The position numbers and the translations under genes were made by a program. Positions 1 through 6,413 of a stretch of 8,258 bases of DNA are shown here, piece after piece. Origin of the DNA: an uncultured Clostridia bacterium (GTDB taxonomy: Bacteria > Bacillota > Clostridia > RGIG6154); contig CAKSDT010000076.1 of NCBI GenBank assembly GCA_934446135.1, positions 1 through 8,258 of the forward strand, in the 5' to 3' direction. The notes under the pieces were generated by a model. It did not search any database and had not been told where the DNA came from. It was given only the letters and a program-made list of their open reading frames with translations. Numbering within the stretch: the first letter of the stretch is position 1; each line of letters starts with the position of its first letter.

Positions 1-162
1 TACTATACTGCGGACGGTCAAGTTCATACATTATTGATCCCTAAACATCTTGCTGTCAAGCGTTTGATTGTAACTGAAAACGGTTCATTTTACAAAATAC
101 CAAATACTGAGAACAGCGATGTTAAATACATAAAAATTGATGAATACATGGAAAAAATTTAA
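1..162 (+). CDS. C-terminal end of an unidentified protein (5' partial)
   Basis: The first frame is open from the window edge to a TAA at 160-162, giving 53 residues. They begin YYTADGQVHT and end in EYMEKI. The tail is mixed hydrophobic and charged, with no membrane segment, cell-wall sorting signal or motif that I recognise. The stop codon lies at the foot of a strong hairpin, and the gene converges on the acetyltransferase gene that ends at 216; both support a real gene end. The start and most of the protein lie outside the window, so no function is proposed. Confidence 0.6.
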   Translation, partial: YYTADGQVHTLLIPKHLAVKRLIVTENGSFYKIPNTENSDVKYIKIDEYMEKI

Positions 163-198
163 TCGGGAAATTTTCACATAAGTGAAACTTTCCCGATT
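161..198. terminator. Bidirectional factor-independent terminator
   Basis: The arms AATCGGGAAATTTTCAC (161-177) and GTGAAACTTTCCCGATT (182-198) pair over 17 positions with one mismatch, around the 4-base loop ATAA. Read on the minus strand the stem is followed by AAATTTTTTC, a usable U-tract for ending the acetyltransferase transcript. On the plus strand the following TTGTTGT is weaker but may serve the gene ending at 162. The position between two convergent stop codons fits a shared terminator. Confidence 0.8.
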
Positions 199-215
199 TG
201 TTGTATGTACCTTAA

Positions 216-743
216 TTACTTATTCAAATATTTCTCAATACATACCAAACAAACATTTGGAATTCCGTTAAATTCACACTCTATAACGCCTACTTCTTTA
301 TATCCCAAATTATTGTAAAGTTTCCTTGCCCTTGAATTCCGTACATTTGTGTCCATACGCAATGACACACATCCGCACTGTCTGGCGTAATCCTCATAGA
401 ATGCGACAAACGCCCTTCCATACCCCTTACCCTTTTCGAGCGGGTCAACAGCAAGACCGTGGAGTACCATAACTTCATTATCCTTTGCGGCATACTTCCA
501 TTCTGCGTACTTATATTCATCAACCTGAATCTGATTTATGATTGCTGCTGCTACAACTTTATTTCCATCAGTCATAACAAAGAGGTCGTTTCTTTTCAAC
601 GCATCTTCCGCTGTCTTGACGGTAGGGTAAACATTTCGTATCCAACCTGTTGTAGTCAATCCTTTTTCCTCACAGTCATGTATATTCTCGTAAATCACTT
701 CTATACTGATGATATCAGATTTTTGAGCCCTTAATATTTTCAT
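216..743 (-). CDS. GNAT family N-acetyltransferase
   Basis: This is a cytoplasmic enzyme of about 175 residues, the usual length for a single-domain GNAT, which would move an acetyl group from acetyl-CoA to an amine. Motif A is clear at about residues 93-125: a hydrophobic strand (VLHGLAVDP) followed by the pyrophosphate-binding loop EKGKGYG at 103-109 and a helix. Motif B follows as NSRARKLYNNLGY at 136-148. The acceptor substrate cannot be read from the sequence. The start is either ATG at 743-741 or the adjacent GTG at 746-744; a TGA two codons before the GTG excludes anything further upstream. There is no strong Shine-Dalgarno site, only GTGAT just upstream. The gene lies 34 nt after the metallopeptidase stop on the same strand, and may be read both from the operon and from its own weak promoter. 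Confidence 0.88.
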   Translation of the reverse strand: MKILRAQKSDIISIEVIYENIHDCEEKGLTTTGWIRNVYPTVKTAEDALKRNDLFVMTDGNKVVAAAIINQIQVDEYKYAEWKYAAKDNEVMVLHGLAVDPLEKGKGYGRAFVAFYEDYARQCGCVSLRMDTNVRNSRARKLYNNLGYKEVGVIECEFNGIPNVCLVCIEKYLNK

Positions 744-758
744 CACATATCACATCAT

Positions 759-787
759 AGTATAAAATATTTATCTGTTAAACACAA
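759..787 (-). promoter_or_regulatory. Possible promoter for the acetyltransferase gene
   Basis: On the minus strand, TTGTGT (787-782) is separated by 17 nt from TATACT (764-759), a fair sigma-A-like pair. Transcription would start near 752, leaving a leader of only about 10 nt before the ATG. The -35 element overlaps the end of the upstream reading frame. In AT-rich DNA this can arise by chance. Confidence 0.3.
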
Positions 788-1511
788 CAACATAACTTCT
801 CAACCCTGTTCACATGGAATTTTTGCAGCATTTCAACGATAAACCTCTTCTTTGCATACACCTTTTTCACTTGTTCGGGATATGCAGGAAGCGTTTTTCC
901 GACACTCTTTCCATATGCGTCAGCATCTGTAAACATCCAGTGAAATTCACAATCGCAAAACTCTTTGTTGCTATTTATTATTTTGTTTTTATATTCTTTC
1001 CGGTTTGGACAAACTTTTGACAGTTCATCATAAAATCTTTCGGAATGATTAGACAACAAGATATGTGTAAACTCGTGACATATGACATATTTAATACATT
1101 CTAAAGGCGTATACATAAGATTTATATTAAATGTCAAAATTCCTTTTTGAGTATGGCAATTCCCCCATTGGGACACCATCCGTCTGAATTTGATAACCGG
1201 ATATCCTACTCCTAATTTCTTAAAGTACGAATATATTTCAATGCAAAGTTCAAGTATGACATTGCATATTTCATTTTTAGTAAAATACCGGATTTGAGGC
1301 AGTTTTTTTGTATTCTCATATTTATCGAATGCCTTAAAAATAAATTCCGCCTTAGAAATTATAAAATTCTCAATAACGCTTTCGGACACTTTTTGTTTGC
1401 TGAAACATTAACCGTTCCGTCAGGATGTATGCGTAAATTGATATTTTTAACATTCTTATACTCTAAATTATATTGGAGAGTTTTATCTCCAAGCATTAAC
1501 TTTTTAATCAT
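778..1511 (-). pseudogene. YgjP/SprT-like zinc metallopeptidase (DUF45), frameshifted near the N-terminus
   Basis: An ATG at 1511-1509 opens a frame of 41 codons whose product includes NINLRIHPDGTVNVSANKK, typical of the N-terminal strands of the YgjP/DUF45 (M48-like) family. That frame would stop nine codons later. The remaining 203 codons continue in the -1 frame from GTG at 1389-1387 (SESVIENFI). Joining them at the AAC AAA AAG run gives a continuous 244-residue protein, so one A is missing from a run that probably had six, or a -1 shift or transcript slippage restores it. The rest carries the WGNC strand motif and the zinc site HEFTH (146-150 of the joined protein) with a likely third ligand in NHSERF (H156). 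After about residue 170 there is a cysteine-rich tail that I do not recognise from the family. The gene lies 20 nt after the MGMT-like gene and shares its direction. It could be a pseudogene, a sequencing error, or recoded. Confidence 0.72.
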
Positions 1512-1531
1512 ATTTCACACTTATTTACTTT

Positions 1532-1837
1532 CTAAACTTTCATACCGTATTTTTCAAGGTCAACTTTGCCGTTCAAATCAAAAGTTACCCCCTCTGATTC
1601 CAGCAATTGCCTCTGTATGTCTGCACCGCCGAACGCAAATGCCGGTGCAAGCCTTCCTTCCCTGTTTACTACCCGGTGACACGGGATGACATAAGGTTCC
1701 GGATTATTATGCAACGCATATCCGACAACTCTTGCCCATCTCGGATTCCCCGCAAGGCAGGCAACCTGACCGTATGTTGCAACTTTTCCCTCAGGAATTT
1801 TTTTAACAACCTCATATATTTTCTCAAATGTATTCAA
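1532..1837 (-). CDS. MGMT family (Ogt/ATL-like) DNA-alkylation response protein, TTG start
   Basis: The 101-residue protein is the C-terminal DNA-binding and alkyl-acceptor domain of O6-methylguanine-DNA methyltransferases, without the N-terminal domain of full-length Ogt/Ada. It shows the helix-turn-helix TYGQVA (21-26), the arginine-finger segment ARVVGYAL (35-42) and IPCHRV (51-56) with the acceptor Cys53 retained. Alkyltransferase-like proteins such as YbaZ instead carry tryptophan there. It could repair O6-alkylguanine stoichiometrically, or bind it and recruit other repair; the sequence does not decide. The TTG at 1837-1835 is chosen because AAGGTG lies 8 nt upstream and the family N-terminus aligns there. 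ATG at 1861-1859 would add eight residues and has no ribosome site. It heads a co-directional group with the metallopeptidase and acetyltransferase genes. Confidence 0.85.
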   Translation of the reverse strand: MNTFEKIYEVVKKIPEGKVATYGQVACLAGNPRWARVVGYALHNNPEPYVIPCHRVVNREGRLAPAFAFGGADIQRQLLESEGVTFDLNGKVDLEKYGMKV

Positions 1838-1845
1838 CTCTTTTT

Positions 1846-1851
1846 CACCTT
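1846..1851 (-). promoter_or_regulatory. Ribosome binding site deciding the TTG start
   Basis: AAGGTG on the minus strand lies 8 nt before TTG at 1837. The upstream ATG (1861) has only AT-rich hairpin sequence in front of it, so this site favours the rare TTG start. Confidence 0.6.
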
Positions 1852-1861
1852 CTTTATACAT

Positions 1862-1895
1862 TAAAAGCAATACAATTGATAATGTATTGCTTTTA
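1862..1895. terminator. Perfect 13-bp inverted repeat, terminator- or attenuator-like
   Basis: TAAAAGCAATACA (1862-1874) and TGTATTGCTTTTA (1883-1895) are exact reverse complements around an 8-nt loop. Each arm ends in A4/T4, so on either strand the hairpin finishes in a short U-run, the form of an AT-rich bidirectional terminator. It would end the GH2-SGNH transcript about 100 nt after its stop. However, it also lies inside the leader predicted from the promoter at 1945-1974, just before the MGMT-like ribosome site. It may therefore act as an attenuator or as a protein-binding operator instead. Confidence 0.5.
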
Positions 1896-1944
1896 TCTGT
1901 AAATATTTAATTCAACAAACTTGCTTAATTAATTCCTGCTTTGA

Positions 1945-1974
1945 ATTTTAACAGAAAACCAACCTCTTTGTCAA
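1945..1974 (-). promoter_or_regulatory. Predicted sigma-A promoter of the MGMT-like/metallopeptidase/acetyltransferase group
   Basis: On the minus strand a consensus -35 TTGACA (1974-1969) is followed after 18 nt by TAAAAT (1950-1945), which matches five of six bases of TATAAT. Transcription would begin near 1938 and give a leader of about 100 nt that contains the 13-bp inverted repeat. The promoter begins only about 20 nt after the SGNH stop codon. Confidence 0.6.
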
Positions 1975-1994
1975 TACTCTGCTGTAAAATACCA

Positions 1995-2927
1995 TTAATT
2001 GCGTTTTTCTTCGGACAAATCAACGCATCTTTTTATGTATTCCTCTCTTACGAATTCCCTTTTATCTTTATATTTTAAATAGTTTTGAATACTTCTTTTA
2101 AGCCAGTCAGCTGTACTTTCATTGTTTAACATTTGTAACAATTTTTCGACATTCTCGGTTTCTCCAAAACCTTTATTGTAAGCAAAAATTCCCCATTTAA
2201 CAAACTGAATATCTCTGAACACTTCCTCAGCCTTAAACCTTCTTTTACTTTTTTCTGTTTCAGGACACGGAAAATAAGTTTCGGGAGATTCAGGAATTTC
2301 AACGCCATACCCAAGTTCCCTCAAAACAATTCTTGCCCCTATTCTGTAACCTACTTCATTAGGATGCACTCGGTCATTATATATTCTTATGTTTTTTGCA
2401 TCCCATAATTTTTTTACTTCAGCAAATTTTAGGTTAAGATCAATAATACCACATTTTTCATCATATGCAATACTATGCATTGCTTGGGAACATAACTTAA
2501 GTCCCTCATTTGCATAAGGGTTAATTTCAATATCCGATATACTTGTATCATCATATGGGTATGGTGTTACCAAAACAGGAATGATACTGAATTCTTTTAA
2601 ATGTCTTATTATTTTTGTCAAACTCTTTCTGTAGAGTTCAAAACATTCAGCACCTTCCTCCGACAAATTCTTTATATCAGTCTTTTCGTTAAGCAATGTC
2701 AAAACTTCATTAGCACCAAATGTAATAAATGTGTGAGTCGGATGAAACATCATTACATCATCAAATAACCTTTCCTCAGCCTGATAAGCCATAGTTCCGC
2801 CGACACCGCAATTGTAAAAACTTATATTTTGGGATAAATACCTTGAAAGTTCATCTATACATATTCCATGATGAACTGTACTGTCACCCAACCAACAAAT
2901 TCTTGAATTACCGGTAATGTTTATCAT
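1995..2927 (-). CDS. SGNH/GDSL-type hydrolase (probable carbohydrate esterase)
   Basis: The 310-residue protein carries the ordered SGNH blocks. Block I is GDST with nucleophile Ser16, block II is NCGVGG (39-44), block III is GANE (71-74) with Asn73 for the oxyanion hole, and block V is DRVHPNEVGY with Asp185 and His188. The GDS block lies only 13 residues from the start and there is no signal peptide, so it should act in the cytoplasm. About 100 charged, helix-rich residues follow the catalytic domain and I do not recognise them. Its gene lies 27 nt after the GH2 gene with AAAGGA about 10 nt before the ATG, so the two are almost certainly co-transcribed. This pairing suggests removal of acetyl or other acyl groups from the oligosaccharide that the GH2 enzyme cuts. 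The substrate is inference. Confidence 0.88.
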   Translation of the reverse strand: MINITGNSRICWLGDSTVHHGICIDELSRYLSQNISFYNCGVGGTMAYQAEERLFDDVMMFHPTHTFITFGANEVLTLLNEKTDIKNLSEEGAECFELYRKSLTKIIRHLKEFSIIPVLVTPYPYDDTSISDIEINPYANEGLKLCSQAMHSIAYDEKCGIIDLNLKFAEVKKLWDAKNIRIYNDRVHPNEVGYRIGARIVLRELGYGVEIPESPETYFPCPETEKSKRRFKAEEVFRDIQFVKWGIFAYNKGFGETENVEKLLQMLNNESTADWLKRSIQNYLKYKDKREFVREEYIKRCVDLSEEKRN

Positions 2928-2954
2928 AATCCCAATTTCCTTTCGCGTATTATC

Positions 2955-5306
2955 CTATATATACATCGAAATTACATCATTATTCTTCCCGGATTTCAAT
3001 CCATCTGCACAAACGCAAATACCGGGATTTCCTGCATTTTTACACCTTATAATTGCAACTGCTTTTCCCTTATAAGTATGGCAAATGTCAGAACCAAACT
3101 GATCAAAACTTTTAGGATTACCGCTAAAGAACCCCATCAATTCTGCATTTATAACTTCGCATTTGATTTCGATTTCTGCATTCTCCACAATTCTGTCGCA
3201 TTCATCCACAATATAGATATCATAGTAACATAAGTCTCTGTTATCGGCAAGCATTCTTTCTTTTTCAGGAATTATTTTTATTTTGTAAGGAGCTGACGTT
3301 GTCGACAGAGAAAATTCAGTTTCTTTTTTTCCATTTTTTATTGTCACTGCAGATATAATACCCTTTTTATATGGGATTTCCACTTCTGCAATACCCTTTT
3401 TAGGCACAGTACTTCCTACTTTTTCACCATTAAGGTAAAATATAACTTCATCTGCCGTGGAATATATCTGTGTTTTTACCGGTTCTCCTATGTATTTATC
3501 ATCAAATGTCCAACTCTCATTAACATCATACCAATGCCAGCCGGTTCCGGTAAAATATTCGCCATTATGACAAGGGTTTATCGTAAAAATATGAGGAGAT
3601 GTTATGTTCTTCCAAACTGCCTCGCGAAAATATGATTGAGGTCTTCTGAATCCGCTTATGTCGATATCACCTTGAAAACATGTTCTCCACGGGTAATCGG
3701 CTTTATCAACCGTCAAATCGCTGTTTTTTCCCCATGTGTATCTTCCGCCGCCGACTTCTCCCAAATTGTCATAGGCTGTCCAAGTAAAATCTCCTATAAC
3801 ATTAGAATTATTCAAGGTTGCCATCCACGAATCATAAAAATTTATTACCTGTGTTTCCGAACCCCATATAACTCTGTCGGGATATTTAATTCTGTCATTT
3901 TTATATCTGTAATATAAATAATTATAACCTGCTATATCCAACGGCTCAACATATTTTTCAGATAATGTATCCCAGTGCATATAATTCTCTCTGTCTTTGA
4001 ATTTTTTATCATATGCTTCTTTATAATCCTGCGGAGCTTTCTCATCTCCAACTGCCCAATAAAATTCTGTCAATGCCGAGGTGACTAATTTAGTGTCATC
4101 ATATTTTCTCACCTCTGCCGCAAGTTTCTTTGACCAATTATAACCATCTGAGTTCCCGTCAGACTCTATGATTTCATTGCCGATAGAATAAGAAATTACG
4201 CATGGATGGTTTCTATCCCTTTGAACCATATAACTTATATCTCTTTCCCACCAATCACGGAACCAAAGACTGTAGTCAGCGTTATTTTTAGGCTGATTCC
4301 ACATGTCAAACACTTCATCCATAACAATCATTCCAAGTTTATCACATTCCTCCAGAAGTGCAAGAGACGGCGGATTATGAGCAATTCTTATTGCATTAAA
4401 CCCTGCAATCTTCAATTTGGTTAATTTTCTGTTAACTGCTGCCGGAAATTCAGCACTTCCAAGTGCACCATGGTCATGATGAATGCAGCCACCCCTCAAT
4501 TTTAAAGATTTTCCATTTATAACCAAACCGTCTTTTGCATTAACTGATACGGAGCGTACACCAAAACTGCATTCTGATTCATCTTCAACATTTCCGTCAA
4601 CTTTTATGCAAACATCAATACGATACAGATTAGGTTCATCGCAGTCCCAAAGTTTCGGATTTCTTATACTCAATTCTAATTCTTTTTCATTTTTTCCCTT
4701 TAACAGGTCATACTTTCTGTTTTCGGTTAAAATTGTGTTCTCACCGTCGAAAATTGTAAGAAAAACATCTGCATTACACTCTTCATCAGAACTGATTGTC
4801 ATTTTTATTGCTATATTTGCCTTGCCTTCCGATATTGATTTTGTATGCACAAAAATGTCCCAAGGCTCTATTCTTGCTTTTCCGCCGGTCCACACGAAAA
4901 CATCCCGATATATTCCCGAGCCAGAATACCATCTGGTTGAAGGCTGCATATTTAAAACGCTTATCTCAAGTTTATTATTCATATCTTTTTGTATAGCATC
5001 GGTTAGGTCGACAAGATACGGCGTATAACCGTGTGGGTGCATATCAATAAGATTTTCATTACAATAAATCCGAGCACACATATAAGCACCGTCAATATCC
5101 AATATGGTATGCTTTGCATCTTCAAACATCATATATTTTGTGTACTTCGCAAAAGTTCCCGGTATAAAAGCATTGCTTGTTCCCCCGGGCGCATTTTCAT
5201 TTCTCTTTAAAGTAACTGTGTAGTCATTCGGCAGATCTACACTGATTTTATCTTTGTAATCTGGTGACGATAAAATCCAATTTTTAGATATACAACTTTT
5301 TTTCAT
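2955..5306 (-). CDS. Glycoside hydrolase family 2 enzyme (beta-galactosidase BgaA-like architecture)
   Basis: The 783-residue enzyme has the GH2 domain order. A jelly-roll sugar-binding domain (about 20-145) includes STRWYSGSGIYRDV, and an immunoglobulin-like domain follows (about 147-252). The TIM barrel (about 255-570) opens with LRGGCIHHDHGALG. In the barrel are IAHNPP (308-313), acid/base Glu378 in SIGNE, and nucleophile Glu484 in WGSE. After it come a DUF4982-like strand domain (about 605-670) and a C-terminal beta domain of GH2_C5 type ending in GICVCADGL. It should be a retaining exo-glycosidase; galactosidase, glucuronidase and other specificities cannot be separated by eye. No signal peptide or membrane segment is present, so it would act on imported oligosaccharides. 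The ATG follows AAGGA by 8 nt. It heads the operon with the SGNH gene and is divergent from the two-component genes that probably control it. Confidence 0.93.
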   Translation of the reverse strand: MKKSCISKNWILSSPDYKDKISVDLPNDYTVTLKRNENAPGGTSNAFIPGTFAKYTKYMMFEDAKHTILDIDGAYMCARIYCNENLIDMHPHGYTPYLVDLTDAIQKDMNNKLEISVLNMQPSTRWYSGSGIYRDVFVWTGGKARIEPWDIFVHTKSISEGKANIAIKMTISSDEECNADVFLTIFDGENTILTENRKYDLLKGKNEKELELSIRNPKLWDCDEPNLYRIDVCIKVDGNVEDESECSFGVRSVSVNAKDGLVINGKSLKLRGGCIHHDHGALGSAEFPAAVNRKLTKLKIAGFNAIRIAHNPPSLALLEECDKLGMIVMDEVFDMWNQPKNNADYSLWFRDWWERDISYMVQRDRNHPCVISYSIGNEIIESDGNSDGYNWSKKLAAEVRKYDDTKLVTSALTEFYWAVGDEKAPQDYKEAYDKKFKDRENYMHWDTLSEKYVEPLDIAGYNYLYYRYKNDRIKYPDRVIWGSETQVINFYDSWMATLNNSNVIGDFTWTAYDNLGEVGGGRYTWGKNSDLTVDKADYPWRTCFQGDIDISGFRRPQSYFREAVWKNITSPHIFTINPCHNGEYFTGTGWHWYDVNESWTFDDKYIGEPVKTQIYSTADEVIFYLNGEKVGSTVPKKGIAEVEIPYKKGIISAVTIKNGKKETEFSLSTTSAPYKIKIIPEKERMLADNRDLCYYDIYIVDECDRIVENAEIEIKCEVINAELMGFFSGNPKSFDQFGSDICHTYKGKAVAIIRCKNAGNPGICVCADGLKSGKNNDVISMYI

Positions 5307-5342
5307 AGTTTCCGTCCTTAGCTTATAATCAAATTATTTACA

Positions 5343-5356
5343 TAAAACCGTTTACA
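5343..5356 (-). promoter_or_regulatory. Catabolite-response-element-like (cre) site
   Basis: TGTAAACGGTTTTA on the minus strand matches the CcpA consensus TGWAANCGNTNWCA at 13 of 14 positions; the exception is T for C near the end. It lies about 39 nt downstream of the predicted start of the GH2 transcript, where a bound CcpA would block elongation. A related LacI-family repressor could use the same site. Confidence 0.5.
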
Positions 5357-5394
5357 TTCTCTATGGTTTTTCATACAAAAATATATCATAACTT

Positions 5395-5423
5395 TTAATA
5401 AAAAACAACACTAAAACTGACAA
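5395..5423 (-). promoter_or_regulatory. Predicted promoter of the GH2-SGNH operon
   Basis: On the minus strand TTGTCA (5423-5418) is separated by 17 nt from TATTAA (5400-5395), five and four matches of six to the sigma-A elements. Transcription would start near 5388, giving a leader of about 80 nt that contains the cre-like site and the AAGGA ribosome site. The small palindrome ACAC-AG-GTGT (5431-5440) lies just upstream of the -35 element, where an activator could sit. Confidence 0.5.
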
Positions 5424-5607
5424 CTCCATAACACAGGTGTACAGAATCATAAAAAAGATAACTTAACTCGCATTTGTTTAATTTACAAGTCCTCACACTT
5501 CATTTGATATGCAAAAAAGAGGTATATTCCAATTTGATTTTCTGTTAATTATTTTCAGATTTTGTATCCTGTTTATATGTTTTTTCCTTATTTGGTATAA
5601 ACTATTA

Positions 5608-5636
5608 TTGCTTTTCTATGTGTATTATGATATTAT
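5608..5636 (+). promoter_or_regulatory. Predicted promoter of the two-component genes
   Basis: TTGCTT (5608-5613) is followed after 17 nt by TATTAT (5631-5636), which differs from TATAAT at one base. Transcription would start near 5643, leaving a short leader that includes the ribosome site but makes an ATG at 5646 an unlikely start. Confidence 0.45.
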
Positions 5637-5647
5637 AAATAAGGGAT

Positions 5648-5653
5648 GAGGAG
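5648..5653 (+). promoter_or_regulatory. Ribosome binding site setting the regulator start at 5661
   Basis: GAGGAG lies 7 nt before ATG at 5661-5663. The in-frame ATG at 5646 overlaps this site and has only AT-rich sequence upstream, so it is not the start. Confidence 0.75.
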
Positions 5654-5660
5654 TGATTTT

Positions 5661-6413
5661 ATGTACAATTTGATTATTGTTGATGACGAACAATATTCCG
5701 TGAATCTAATGCCTGAAATCATTGACTGGAATAGTTTCAACTTTAATTTGGTTGCCGGATTTACCAACTCGATATTAGCCTTGGATTATATTAAAAACAA
5801 TAGAGTCGATATAGTTATATCTGATATTAGAATGCCTGAAATGAATGGTATAGATTTTGCACGTCATGCACGAAATATTCAGCATGGGATTGTCTTTATC
5901 TTTATTTCTGCATACAGAGATTTTTCATATGCACAACAAGCCATCAAACTCAGTGCCGTCGATTATATTATAAAACCATTGAATTATGAGGATTTGGAAA
6001 AATGCTGCAAGAAAGCAAAGTTGCTGCTCGACAGCAGACCAAATTCTGCAATCAGAGATATACCTTCGGTTGATTCTACTGCTATTTTGAGAGCTCAGAA
6101 TTTTATCCGTGATAACTGCTGCAAAGATATAACGCTATCCGATGTTGCAAAACATGTGTATTTGTCACCGCAATATTTCTCAACTCTCTTTAAAGAGAAA
6201 ACCGGGTGTAACTTTGTTGATTATCTGAACAAATTAAGAATAGAAAAAGCAAAATACTTGCTAAGCAACACAGAATTAAAGATTTCTAAAATCTGCGAGA
6301 TGGTTGGATACGGAAGCCGCAATCATTTTTATAAAATGTTTAAAATCTACTGCGACACTACACCGCAAGAATACAGAAGCAGATATTTCAGTGATATCGG
6401 TGGTCATTCATGA
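5661..6413 (+). CDS. YesN-like response regulator: REC receiver plus AraC-type HTH
   Basis: This is a 250-residue cytoplasmic transcription regulator. The receiver domain (1-about 118) has the acidic pair Asp8-Asp9, phospho-acceptor Asp55 in ISDIRMPEMNG, Ser83 at the switch position and Lys105 in IIKP. A linker of about 25 residues leads to two AraC-type helix-turn-helix units (about 143-242), ending in the family signature GYGSRNHFYKMF followed by TPQEYR. Many YesN proteins are about twice this length with a long middle region; this is the short form. The stop overlaps the kinase start by ATGA, so the two are translationally coupled partners. By position it probably activates the divergent GH2-SGNH operon when phosphorylated, and may regulate itself. 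That target is inferred from gene order. Confidence 0.93.
   Translation: MYNLIIVDDEQYSVNLMPEIIDWNSFNFNLVAGFTNSILALDYIKNNRVDIVISDIRMPEMNGIDFARHARNIQHGIVFIFISAYRDFSYAQQAIKLSAVDYIIKPLNYEDLEKCCKKAKLLLDSRPNSAIRDIPSVDSTAILRAQNFIRDNCCKDITLSDVAKHVYLSPQYFSTLFKEKTGCNFVDYLNKLRIEKAKYLLSNTELKISKICEMVGYGSRNHFYKMFKIYCDTTPQEYRSRYFSDIGGHS

Larger units (their letters stand above)
5307..5660. other. Divergent intergenic control region
   Basis: This 354-bp gap between the GH2 gene and the response-regulator gene has no convincing gene on either strand. It holds a predicted promoter on each strand, a cre-like site on the hydrolase side, and between 5473 and 5594 five TTTG tetramers (starts 5473, 5503, 5533, 5561, 5591) spaced 30, 30, 28 and 30 bp. 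The weak inverted repeat AAAACC (5344-5349) / GGTTTT (5365-5370) overlaps the cre-like site. Confidence 0.6.

Noticed and set aside
1294..1689. A 131-codon open frame on the plus strand
   Set aside because: It is antisense to the metallopeptidase and MGMT-like genes, both identified by family motifs. It is a shadow frame.
4483..5028. A 181-codon open frame on the plus strand
   Set aside because: It lies wholly antisense to the GH2 gene, whose domains and catalytic residues are clear. It has no ribosome site or recognisable motif.
5344..5370. AAAACC/GGTTTT inverted repeat in the GH2 leader as a riboswitch or terminator
   Set aside because: Only six pairs close a 15-nt loop with no U-run after it. 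The cre-like match within it explains the symmetry better.
5431..5440. ACAC-AG-GTGT palindrome upstream of the GH2 promoter as a defined operator
   Set aside because: It is too short to call as a separate site and has no second copy. It is mentioned only in the promoter entry.
5646..5660. Upstream ATG at 5646 as the response-regulator start
   Set aside because: It overlaps the GAGGAG ribosome site and adds five residues before the normal receiver-domain start. ATG 5661 is correctly spaced.
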